Shown here one piece after another: positions 1 to 7,000 of a stretch of DNA of 7,375 nt; within the stretch, counting starts at the first letter, position 1, and every line of letters begins with the position of its first letter. The stretch is from a bacterium (lineage in GTDB: Bacteria; Planctomycetota; B15-G4; JADJEK01). Below the pieces are notes generated by a model, which was given only the letters and a program-made list of their open reading frames with translations, searched no databases and was not told the DNA's origin. The stretch lies in NCBI GenBank assembly GCA_030428825.1, contig JAUIEL010000348.1, forward strand, positions 1-7,375, given 5' to 3'. The translations under genes were made by a program, and so were the position numbers.

Positions 1-116
1 GGGCCCCCGCGAGCGCGGATCGAAGGTCGACGACGGGGGTCGATTCCGAGGCGGAACGGACGACGCGGTTGCGCTCGCCCCCCTTCGTGCGGTTTCTCCG
101 CCGCGCCCGACACCGA
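1..116. other. Left-edge stretch with no supportable gene
   Basis: This GC-rich edge lies beyond the 3' end of the kinase gene. Several frames are open simply because stop codons are rare at this composition, and I see no start codon with a ribosome binding site and no recognisable protein motif. A minus-strand GTG at 113 would open a frame running off the left edge, but it has nothing to support it. The stretch is either intergenic or the edge of an unseen neighbour. Confidence 0.5.
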
Positions 117-165
117 ACCGCCCGCCCCCGCGTCGGTGCCGGCCACCGACGCGGGGGCGGGCGGT
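117..165 (-). terminator. Long perfect hairpin at the 3' end of the kinase gene
   Basis: Positions 117-138 pair perfectly with 144-165, giving a 22-bp stem (20 of the 22 pairs counted from the base include long runs of G:C) around a 5-nt loop CCGGC at 139-143. The outermost base of the stem belongs to the kinase stop codon (TGA, complement of 165-167), so the hairpin begins as translation ends. On the minus strand it is followed by TTCGGTG rather than a U-tract, so it is not a textbook intrinsic terminator. It could still end transcription in a GC-rich genome, or protect the mRNA 3' end from exonucleases. The pairing is seen directly; the function is inferred. Confidence 0.65.
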
Positions 166-2507
166 CAGTCGGTCAGGCGGGCCTCGAGGTCGCGGCAGTC
201 GTCGTGCTCGGGACCGAGGAGCTCCTGTTTCAGCTCGAGCGCGCGACGGAGGTGAGGCGTGGCCGCCGGGTCGCCGGCGTCGTCCAGGATCGCGCCGAGG
301 AGGTGGCGGGCGTCCGCCTCGTGCTCGGGAAGGAGGTCGAGCGGGTCGGCGGCGAAGACGGTCGTCAGCTCGCCCCTCGCCTCGTCGAGGCGTCCCGCCC
401 GGGCGAGGGCGATGCCGAGGAGAGCGCGGGACCGGTCGGTGTGGACCGCCAGCCGGTTCCGCCGGCGGATCTCGAGCGCCTCGCGCGCGGCGTCGATCGC
501 GGCGAGGACGTGCGCGTCGCCGCCGACCTCGAGGTGGGCGCGCGCGACGAGGTGGAGGATCGCGGCGGTGAACAGCTCTTCGTCGAGGGCGCGGCTCGTG
601 GTGAGGGCGCGCTCGTACTCCTCGAACGCCTCGCCGTACCGGTCGGCGCGGAGGTACGCCGACCCGAGGTTGAGGCGGACCTTCATGAACGAGGAGTGCC
701 GCTCGCCGTGGTTCCAGCCGAGGATCTCGAGCGCCTCCCGGTAGCACTCGATCGCCTCGTCGTGCCGGCCGACCGACGCGAACGCGATCGCCCGCTCGTT
801 CTGGGTGCGGGCGAGGACCTCGCTCTTCGGGTCGCGCGTCCGCAGCTCGTCCGCGGCCGCGGTGAGCGAGTCGATCCATTCCCGCTCCTTCCCCGCCCGC
901 CGCTGCTCGTCCGCCCAGCCGAGAATCGCGTCGACCCGGTGCGTGTCGCCGGCCGGGAACCGGTCGCGCGCGAACTCGAACGCGGCGAGGGCGGCATCGC
1001 GGCTGCGCGGGGAGCGGAGGCGCTGCAGGGAGAGCGTGCGCGAGTTCAAGAGCATCGCCCGGAGCACCGGGTCGGGCCGCTCCTGCTCGTCGAGGATCGC
1101 TTCGGCGCGCTCGAGCAGCGCGAGACATTCCTTCCATTCGCGGTCGAGGTTCGCCACGACGGCCTTGTGGACCAGGATCTCCGCCCCGAGCGCGCGTTCG
1201 CCGGGGAGCTCGTTCAGCGCGACGAGAGCGGCGTCGAGCTCCTGGTCCGCCGCCTCGAGGTCGCCGTTCGTCCTCCTTTGCCGCGCGGCCTCGATGCGAT
1301 CTCTGACCGCGACGACGAGGCGCTCCCGCCCGCGCTCCCCGCGGACCTCCGACCGCCACGCCCACCCCGCCGCGAACGTCGCGGTCAGGAGGAGCGCGCC
1401 GCCGACGGGGTAGATCGGCTTGCGCCGGGCGAACCGCACCGCGCGCGCCAGGGTGCCGGTCCGGCGAGCGCGGATCGGGCGCCCGTCGAGGTGGCGTTCG
1501 ACGTCGTCGCAGAGGTCCGCCACCGACTCGTACCGCCGTTTCGGACGCTTCGCGAGGCACTGCAGCACGATCGCGTCGAGGTCGCCGGAGATGCGCCGCC
1601 GCGTCGTGCCGGTGACGAGCCGGCTCGGCGGCGCGGGGTCGTCCTCGCAGATCGCCCGCTCCAGTTCATGCAGGGTCGTGCTGGAGCTCCAGGGTCGCTC
1701 GCCGGCGAGGAAGACGTACAGGAGCGCGCCGAGGGCGAAGACGTCGCTCCGTGTCGTCGCGGGTTCGCCGCGGACCTGCTCGGGGCTCGCGTACTCGGGC
1801 GTGAAGACCCGATGGCCGGTGCGGGTGAGCGGCGCCTCGTCCGGCCCGGCGACCCGCGTCTCCGGATCGGGGCGCGCGATCCCGAAGTCGAGGAGGCGTG
1901 GCGTGCCGTCCGCGCGGACGAGGACGTTGCTCGGCTTCAGGTCATGGTGGACGAACCCTCGCTCGTGGGCGTGCTGCACCGCGCGGCCGATCCGGACGAA
2001 CAGCTCGAGCCGCTCCTTCACGTCGAGCCGGGCCGCGAACCGGTCGGCGGGCTCCCCCTCGACGTACTCCATCACGAGGTACGGCTCGCCGGACTCGGTC
2101 GTCCCGCCGTCGAGCAGGTCGGTGACGTACTCGTGGTCGAGCCGGGCGAGCGTCTGCCGCTCTCGGAGGAATCGGCGGACGAGCTCCTCGTTCGCCGCGC
2201 CGCCGTGGAGGACCTTGACCGCGACCTCGCGCTCGTACTCGCCGTCCGCGCGCCGCGCGACGAACACCTCGCCCATGCCGCCGTGTCCGATCGGGCGGAC
2301 GACCTCGTACGGACCGTATCGCTTCGGTGCGGTCGGGCCGGGGGCCGGTTCGGCGCGGTCGTGGCGCAGGAGCTCCTCCACCCGCTTCGCCAGCTCGGGG
2401 TCCCGCGCGGCGAGGAACAGGAGCTCGGGCTCGCGCCGATCGGCGGGGAGATCCGCGAGGTCGAGGAACAGCTCCCTCGCCTCTTCCCATCGGGGGTCGG
2501 TCGTCAC
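165..2507 (-). CDS. Membrane-anchored Ser/Thr protein kinase with C-terminal TPR-like region
   Basis: This 780-aa protein is a Hanks-type Ser/Thr kinase that should phosphorylate proteins on the cytoplasmic side of the inner membrane. A short acidic helical N-terminal segment (about 5-50) is of the kind common in Planctomycetota and Acidobacteriota kinases. The kinase domain (about 64-340) shows the glycine loop IGHGGMGEV at 73-81, VAVK with catalytic Lys98, helix-C Glu116, HHDLKPSN at 187-194 with catalytic Asp189, DFG at 207-209, TPEYASPEQ at 236-244 and DVFALG at 255-260. The catalytic loop reads HHD instead of the usual HRD. Basic residues at 357-363 precede one membrane segment (about 366-384). 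The rest (about 390-775) is helical with TPR-like pairs, for example 567-595 and 610-641, and is probably extracytoplasmic, perhaps a sensor or docking region. The GTG start at 2507 is chosen because residues upstream turn into arginine-rich non-protein-like sequence without another start; no clear Shine-Dalgarno is visible. It is divergent from the exported-protein pair. Confidence 0.93.
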   Translation of the reverse strand: MTTDPRWEEARELFLDLADLPADRREPELLFLAARDPELAKRVEELLRHDRAEPAPGPTAPKRYGPYEVVRPIGHGGMGEVFVARRADGEYEREVAVKVLHGGAANEELVRRFLRERQTLARLDHEYVTDLLDGGTTESGEPYLVMEYVEGEPADRFAARLDVKERLELFVRIGRAVQHAHERGFVHHDLKPSNVLVRADGTPRLLDFGIARPDPETRVAGPDEAPLTRTGHRVFTPEYASPEQVRGEPATTRSDVFALGALLYVFLAGERPWSSSTTLHELERAICEDDPAPPSRLVTGTTRRRISGDLDAIVLQCLAKRPKRRYESVADLCDDVERHLDGRPIRARRTGTLARAVRFARRKPIYPVGGALLLTATFAAGWAWRSEVRGERGRERLVVAVRDRIEAARQRRTNGDLEAADQELDAALVALNELPGERALGAEILVHKAVVANLDREWKECLALLERAEAILDEQERPDPVLRAMLLNSRTLSLQRLRSPRSRDAALAAFEFARDRFPAGDTHRVDAILGWADEQRRAGKEREWIDSLTAAADELRTRDPKSEVLARTQNERAIAFASVGRHDEAIECYREALEILGWNHGERHSSFMKVRLNLGSAYLRADRYGEAFEEYERALTTSRALDEELFTAAILHLVARAHLEVGGDAHVLAAIDAAREALEIRRRNRLAVHTDRSRALLGIALARAGRLDEARGELTTVFAADPLDLLPEHEADARHLLGAILDDAGDPAATPHLRRALELKQELLGPEHDDCRDLEARLTD

Positions 2508-2684
2508 GGATCGGTCGTGCCCACGCTTCGTGCCGCCGCCCCGACGCGGGCGGCGCCTCTCCCGCGCACGATACCGGATGGTCGGCGCGAGATCGGTGTC
2601 GGCTCGCGCGCCGGGAACGCGCGTCCTCGTCGGCCCCGCACGGAGGCCCGCCGGGGAGGTCCCGGCGAACCGAGGAGTCCCCCG
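2508..2684. promoter_or_regulatory. Divergent control region between kinase and exported-protein pair
   Basis: These 177 bp separate two divergent starts, so promoters for both directions should lie here or overlap the gene ends. The least GC-rich part is around 2568-2585 (contains ACGATACCGGATGG), whose minus-strand reading gives a weak TATCGT resembling a -10 box. I find no matching -35 box at the right distance. The region assignment rests on gene orientation; no operator or promoter is defined by the sequence alone. Confidence 0.4.
2672..2677 (+). promoter_or_regulatory. Ribosome binding site for the 270-aa exported protein
   Basis: GAGGAG ends 7 nt before the ATG at 2685. It fixes the start within a much longer open frame and puts a signal peptide directly at the N-terminus. 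It is part of the decamer GGAGTCCCCC (2674-2683), which also precedes the cysteine-rich gene at the other end of the window. Confidence 0.8.
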
Positions 2685-3497
2685 ATGCTTTCGACGACCC
2701 GTTCCCCGCTCCGTTCGCGCCGCGCGCGCCTGGCCGGCCTGGCGTTCCTGTCGCTCTTCTCGAGCGGCCCGCTCTCCGCCTCGACGGTCGAGCGTCTCGG
2801 CCTGCGCGAGCTCGTCTCCCGCGCCGAGCTGATCGCCGAGACCGAGGTCCTCGCCGTCGAGCACCGCGTCTCGTCTCGGGTCGAGCCCGGCGACGAGGAG
2901 GTCCCGCACACGTTCGTGACGTTCTCGATCGACCGGCTCGTGAAGGGGTCCTCGTCGGCGGGGGAGAGGCTGACGCTCCGGTTCCGGGGCGGGCCCGACG
3001 GTCGCGGGCGCGTCCTGACCGTCCCCGGGACGCCCCGCTTCCACGTCGGCGATCGGGACGTCCTGTTCGTCGAGCGGAACGGCGCGTCGATCTGCCCGCT
3101 GGTCGGGTTCGAGCAGGGGCGCCTGCGGCTGGTGCGCGGCGGCGTGGTCGACGCACTCGGGTACGAGCTCTGGCTCTCCCCGCGGGGGGAGATGTCCCGC
3201 GGCGAGCGCCGGGTCGACGTGCGACGCGAGGGAGCGCCGCCGGTGACGCCGAAGGGCGGCGCGTCCGCACGCGCGGACGAGCGGCCGCGGTTCTCCCCGC
3301 CGGCGGGCGCCCTGGCCCCGGACGACGACGGCCTGATCACCCTGCTGCGCGCGCTCGTCCGCGAGGCCGAGGTCGCCGCCGCCGAGCCCGCCCCGACGGT
3401 CGCGCCGACGCCGAGCCTCGACGCGTCGGCGCCGTTCCGCGTGTCCCGCCGCCTCCCCGCGCCGCCGACGGACGATCCGCCGGCGAGCCGCGGCTGA
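2685..3497 (+). CDS. Exported protein of unknown function, upstream partner of a matrixin protease
   Basis: This 270-aa protein has a Sec-type signal peptide: basic residues through Arg15, a hydrophobic core at about 16-27, and a likely cut after LSA at 30-32. The mature core (about 34-151) has a pattern I know from uncharacterised exported bacterial proteins: a start like 'L-x-L-R-E-L-V-x-R-A-E-L-I', a beta-rich stretch with VTFSIDRLVKG at 78-88, then TLRFRGG at 97-103, PGTPRFHVGDRDVLFVER at 114-131 and GFEQGRLRLV at 141-150. No catalytic motif is evident and only one cysteine (Cys137) is present. The C-terminal 120 residues are low in complexity, rich in Arg, Ala and Pro, with one short helix-like piece at 216-229. 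The start is fixed by the GAGGAG site. The protease gene follows after 56 bp with no terminator between, so the two are probably co-transcribed. From memory, proteins of this type recur beside matrixin genes, which hints at a partner role; this is not proven here. Confidence 0.85.
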   Translation: MLSTTRSPLRSRRARLAGLAFLSLFSSGPLSASTVERLGLRELVSRAELIAETEVLAVEHRVSSRVEPGDEEVPHTFVTFSIDRLVKGSSSAGERLTLRFRGGPDGRGRVLTVPGTPRFHVGDRDVLFVERNGASICPLVGFEQGRLRLVRGGVVDALGYELWLSPRGEMSRGERRVDVRREGAPPVTPKGGASARADERPRFSPPAGALAPDDDGLITLLRALVREAEVAAAEPAPTVAPTPSLDASAPFRVSRRLPAPPTDDPPASRG

Positions 3498-3529
3498 GCT
3501 CCCGATCTCGACCCCCTCCCGATCACACC

Positions 3530-3543
3530 GAGAAGAAGAAAGA
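3530..3543 (+). promoter_or_regulatory. Purine-rich leader serving as ribosome binding site of the protease gene
   Basis: An uninterrupted purine run (GAGAAGAAGAAAGA) ends 10 nt before the ATG at 3554. It lacks a strict GGAGG core, so initiation is probably weaker than at the other two exported-protein genes, or relies on the purine tract itself. It is the only A-rich patch between the two plus-strand genes. Confidence 0.55.
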
Positions 3544-3553
3544 CCGATCGATC

Positions 3554-5659
3554 ATGAACCCGCGCCTCCTCCGCACCGTCGCCGCCGCGCTCGCCGTCTC
3601 GATCTCCGCCGTCGCTCCGGCGGCCGACTGGGACACCTGCGGCGAGTACGACAAGAAGATCCAAGGCGGGAGCATCACGTTCCTCGTGAATCAGGACCAC
3701 TTCCCGAAGGGAGGGCCGTCCGCGAACGCGCTCCTCGAGGCCGCCGCCGCGTGGTCGAACAGCGCCGCGAACGTGAACATCACGCTCGTCTGGCCGCAGG
3801 ACATCGGGCCCGACGAGACGCCGCCCGCGAGCGAGATCTACAAGGTCCTCTCCCTCGGCGTCCCGGCGTACGCGGACGTCTTTCACGTGCCTCCCTGCGC
3901 CATCAACGAGGTCGACATCCTGTTCGACGCGAGCACGCCGTTCACGGCGTCGACGGACCCGAACGACCTCGAGCCGTACGGCGGCGAGGGGAGGCCGCTC
4001 CGGACGACGGCGATCCACGAGTTCGGACACGCGCTCGGGCTGCTGCACACCGGCGACACCTACAGCGTCATGGGGCAGGACTTCCGGCACATCCACATGC
4101 ACGACGGCGTCGCGTCCGCCTATCCGGGCGAGGACGCGGTGTCGGCGGTGCGCGGCGTCTACGGCGACCGGCCGGGGTTCCACGAGGACCTCGGCCTGGC
4201 GCACTGGCGGTTCAGCGGGGCGAGCCTGCCGGACAACGACTTCGGCGCGTACGCCATCCAGACGCGGACGAGGCTGTTCGACGCCGCTCACGACGAGCTC
4301 CGCGACGTCGGGGGCGACGTGCCGGTGTACGAGGTCGACGACGGTCAGGAGCTCCGCGTCGAGCTGACGACCGAGAACCTCGGGAAGAGCGACCACGTGG
4401 CGAACATCGGCTACTACCTGTCGACGAACCCCCAGATCACCACCGGGGACACCTTGATCGGCAGCCAGGGGGTCGTGGTCCTCTCGGATCAGCCGGAGAC
4501 GATCGTCAGTCCGCTCCTCGCGCTCCCGAAGACGCTGACCGAGCGGACGGACTACTGGATCGGGGCGATCATCGACTACGACCAGCAGCTCACCGAGGTG
4601 ACCGAGGCGAACAACCGGACGGCGATCCGGGTCCGGACGAAGAAGTTCCCGCCGAACTTCGAGGCGACGGCGATCTTCGGTCCCACGGCCGGCACCGCGA
4701 GCAAGAACGTCTTCGTCGGCGCCACGATCGACAACGTCGGCGGCGCGTACGACGGGGAGTACACGTTCGACGTCCGCCTGAGCGAGGACGCGTCGGTCAC
4801 CTACCAGGACCGGATCGTCCGGACGGTGACGACGACCGGCTTCGGCGGGAAGTTCATGGTCGTGAGGCTGCCGCCCGACCTGGAGGAGGGGACCTACCAC
4901 TGGGGCCTCACCGTCCACCACGACCACGGCGAGATCGATCGGTTCAACAACCACGTCGTCGGCGACGCGATCGACGTGCTGGCGGGACCGCCGGACGTCG
5001 AGGCGACCCAGGTCTCCGGTCCGAAGCTCGCGACGATCGGCGAGACGGTCGTGATCCAGTTCGAGCTGTCGAGCCTCGGGGGGCCGATCGTCGGCCCGCT
5101 CGACGTCGCGATCCGGATCACCAAGAACCTCGACGTCGGTCCGGGCGACTGGCTCGTGAAGGCGCTCGCGGTCCCGGCGGTCGGCGGCCACGTCGTCGTG
5201 GCGGACGTGCCGCCGCTCGCGGGGCCCGGCACCTACTACTGGGGGCTCATCGTCGACGACCTCCCCGTGGAGCTGACGTTCCAGAACAACACCGCGCTCG
5301 GCAACCTCGTCGTGGTGGAGGAGGGACGCGACCTGCTCGCGGAGTCGGTCGAGGGTCCGGACGCGTTGGCCGCGGGAGCGAGCGGCGTGCCGGTCGAGCT
5401 CACGGTCGAGAGCGTCGGGCTCGACGGCGTCTTCCACTACACCTACGAGCTCTGGCTCGTCTCGGAGGCGGGCGACGCGTTCGACCACCTCGTGCACTCC
5501 GAGGAGACCACGGCGCTCGGCCCGCGCACCGTGAACGTGTCCGTCCCGAAGGATGCCGAGGGCGGGGAGTACCACTGGCAGCTCCGGGTCGTCCCGGTCG
5601 CCGGGGAGTTCGTCACCGACAACAACGAGATCACCGGCAACCCGGTGGTCGTCGAGTGA
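3554..5659 (+). CDS. Exported matrixin-type zinc metalloprotease with CARDB-like repeats
   Basis: This 701-aa protein is predicted to be a secreted zinc endopeptidase of the metzincin/matrixin type. A signal peptide occupies about 1-23 (cut near APA). The catalytic domain (about 38-206) has the zinc motif HEFGHALGLLH at 155-165, with His155, His159 and His165 as ligands and Glu156 as catalytic base, followed by a Met-turn SVMG at 171-174. Fewer than 20 residues lie between signal peptide and catalytic domain, so no cysteine-switch propeptide is present. From about 212 to the end come four beta-sandwich repeats resembling CARDB adhesion domains. Trp335, Trp450, Trp563 and Trp675 mark equivalent strands, each followed after 15-18 residues by an Asn-Asn pair (353, 465, 578, 690). 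The only cysteines are Cys29 and Cys115, which may form a disulfide. No sorting tail or membrane anchor follows the last repeat. The substrate is unknown; the repeats probably bind surfaces or substrate. Confidence 0.92.
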   Translation: MNPRLLRTVAAALAVSISAVAPAADWDTCGEYDKKIQGGSITFLVNQDHFPKGGPSANALLEAAAAWSNSAANVNITLVWPQDIGPDETPPASEIYKVLSLGVPAYADVFHVPPCAINEVDILFDASTPFTASTDPNDLEPYGGEGRPLRTTAIHEFGHALGLLHTGDTYSVMGQDFRHIHMHDGVASAYPGEDAVSAVRGVYGDRPGFHEDLGLAHWRFSGASLPDNDFGAYAIQTRTRLFDAAHDELRDVGGDVPVYEVDDGQELRVELTTENLGKSDHVANIGYYLSTNPQITTGDTLIGSQGVVVLSDQPETIVSPLLALPKTLTERTDYWIGAIIDYDQQLTEVTEANNRTAIRVRTKKFPPNFEATAIFGPTAGTASKNVFVGATIDNVGGAYDGEYTFDVRLSEDASVTYQDRIVRTVTTTGFGGKFMVVRLPPDLEEGTYHWGLTVHHDHGEIDRFNNHVVGDAIDVLAGPPDVEATQVSGPKLATIGETVVIQFELSSLGGPIVGPLDVAIRITKNLDVGPGDWLVKALAVPAVGGHVVVADVPPLAGPGTYYWGLIVDDLPVELTFQNNTALGNLVVVEEGRDLLAESVEGPDALAAGASGVPVELTVESVGLDGVFHYTYELWLVSEAGDAFDHLVHSEETTALGPRTVNVSVPKDAEGGEYHWQLRVVPVAGEFVTDNNEITGNPVVVE

Positions 5660-5683
5660 CGGGCGGGGGCCCGGGCGCGGGGA

Positions 5684-5707
5684 GGGCCCGGCGAGCGCGC
5701 CGGGCCC
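5684..5707. terminator. Hairpin between convergent genes, likely bidirectional terminator
   Basis: GGGCCCGGCG (5684-5693) pairs perfectly with CGCCGGGCCC (5698-5707) around the loop AGCG. It sits between the protease stop (5657-5659) and the cysteine-rich gene's stop (5729-5731), the expected place for a terminator shared by convergent genes. A short pyrimidine run CTCTTC follows on the plus strand; on the minus strand no U-tract is present, so plus-strand termination is better supported. Another GGGGGCCCGGGC stretch at 5666-5676 could form a competing structure. Confidence 0.7.
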
Positions 5708-5728
5708 CTCTTCAATGTCCGCTGCCGT

Positions 5729-7000
5729 TCATTCCGGGTTGAGGTTCCAGACGAGCGAGCTGAACGCCGGCGCGCCGAACCCCTTGGAGAGCGGGATGCA
5801 GACGGTGAGCGACGTCGGCACCGGGATCGGGTCGTGGGTCTTCGGGATGAGGTTGTCCTCGAGGTCGAGGAAGTTCTTGTACGGCTGGAGGACCGGCGTC
5901 GGACCGAACAGCAGGCCCTCGTGACCGGACGTCCCGACCCCGCAGACGCGGTGCGGCGACAGGTCGGCGAACGGCACGCACGGATCGAAGTACTGGAGGT
6001 AGCCGACGTAGACCGAGAGCTCGAGGTTCCCCGGGAACGTGTTGCCGCTCCAGCGGCCGAGGCGGAGGGCGGCGAGCCCGGTCGGGATGTTCGGGTCGAA
6101 CCCGTCGACCGTCGAGAAGACCGACGACGCGCCGCTGCAGTCGACCTCCCCCTTCATCTTCTGGTGGACCCACGGCCCGCCGTCGATGTCGTCGATGCAG
6201 AGGCAGTTCTTGAAGTCGGTGGCGAGCTCTCCCTCGACCACCGCCGCCTCGCCGAGGCACCGGGCGCTCCACGGGTAGCAGTTGCCGGACGGGGACGAAC
6301 GGACCGCCTCCTCCTTGAACGACCCGGCGATGTCGTTGACGCTGCCGAACGCGAAGTTCGACGGCGCCACGAGGTGGTAGCTCCGGTCCGGGTGGGCCTG
6401 CGCGTTCGGCAGCGGCCGCGCGCTGAGCGAGCCGTGCGAGATGCAGCCGGGGAGGTGCGACAGGTTGAGCGCGATCGCGGCCCCGGGGTCGGCGCCGGTC
6501 GGGTCGCAGGCGTAGTCGACGCTGCCGATCACGTGCGACGGGTTCGCGTGCGGCGGCGTCGGGCAGCCCTGGACGCCGATCGACGGGCCGAAGTGCCAGT
6601 CGCCGTTCAGGAGGAAGCGCCAGACCTGCCGGCCGTGGGTCAGCGAGTACCAGGTCCGCGAGTACTTGCCGATGATCTTCGACGAGATCGACGGCCCGCC
6701 CGGCGTCTGCGGGGAGACGGTCAGCTCGAAGACCGCCTGATCGCAGGTGAACCACTGCGGCTTGCCGAGCTTCACCTCGACCTTGAACGCCTTCTCGAGC
6801 TTGCACTTCCCGATGCAGGCGTAGACGCCCTTCTCCTTCACCTCGGGGAAGTCGGGGAGCTTCGGCTTCGCCTCCTTGCAGCAGCCGACGTCGAGCCCGT
6901 CGTCGCCGACGTGGCACGGCACCTGGGCCGGCGTCGACGGCGCGGCCGCCAGGAACGACGCGGCGACCAGCGCCGCGCTCGACAGGAACTTCGTGATCAT
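5729..7000 (-). CDS. Exported cysteine-rich protein of unknown function
   Basis: I do not recognise this 423-aa protein. It has a clear signal peptide (Lys4, hydrophobic stretch about 5-20, likely cut after TPA at 23-25), so the mature form should lie in the periplasm or outside the cell. The mature chain contains 17 cysteines, at 29, 40, 41, 62, 66, 86, 146, 165, 186, 241, 248, 266, 268, 288, 341, 353 and 401. They are spread along the whole chain, which suggests a disulfide-stabilised fold. Notable local patterns are CHVGDDGLDVGCC (29-41), CIGKC (62-66) and CLC (266-268). None is a CxxCH haem site or a standard metal-binding repeat. Many Gly, Pro, Trp and Tyr residues and few long helices suggest a beta-rich fold. 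The ATG at 7000 is preferred over an in-frame start 15 codons earlier because a strong AAGGAG lies 6 nt upstream and the signal peptide starts there. The gene is convergent with the protease and appears to be transcribed alone. Confidence 0.87.
   Translation of the reverse strand: MITKFLSSAALVAASFLAAAPSTPAQVPCHVGDDGLDVGCCKEAKPKLPDFPEVKEKGVYACIGKCKLEKAFKVEVKLGKPQWFTCDQAVFELTVSPQTPGGPSISSKIIGKYSRTWYSLTHGRQVWRFLLNGDWHFGPSIGVQGCPTPPHANPSHVIGSVDYACDPTGADPGAAIALNLSHLPGCISHGSLSARPLPNAQAHPDRSYHLVAPSNFAFGSVNDIAGSFKEEAVRSSPSGNCYPWSARCLGEAAVVEGELATDFKNCLCIDDIDGGPWVHQKMKGEVDCSGASSVFSTVDGFDPNIPTGLAALRLGRWSGNTFPGNLELSVYVGYLQYFDPCVPFADLSPHRVCGVGTSGHEGLLFGPTPVLQPYKNFLDLEDNLIPKTHDPIPVPTSLTVCIPLSKGFGAPAFSSLVWNLNPE

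Noticed and set aside
1..113. Minus-strand GTG-initiated frame running off the left edge
   Set aside because: No ribosome binding site, it starts just past a strong hairpin, and 37 codons are too few to judge at this composition.
2568..2585. Possible -10 box (TATCGT on the minus strand) for the kinase gene
   Set aside because: Only four of six consensus bases match and no -35 element lies 16-19 bp away.
69..2684. Open plus-strand frame of more than 870 codons across the kinase gene
   Set aside because: It is antisense to a kinase with all family motifs. Its translation is Arg/Glu/Val-rich with no motif, and the frame is open only because stops are rare at this GC content. Only its tail from 2685 is a real gene.
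1942..3270. Minus-strand 442-codon open frame
   Set aside because: The translation is almost entirely Arg, Ala, Gly and Pro, overlapping two better-supported genes in other frames.
2504..5575. Minus-strand open frame of over 1000 codons opposite the protease
   Set aside because: Low-complexity Val/Arg/Asp-rich antisense translation. The plus strand here encodes a zinc protease with intact motifs and repeats.
3751..5742. Plus-strand 663-codon frame overlapping the protease gene
   Set aside because: Arginine-rich frame-shifted reading of the protease gene, without a ribosome binding site or motif.
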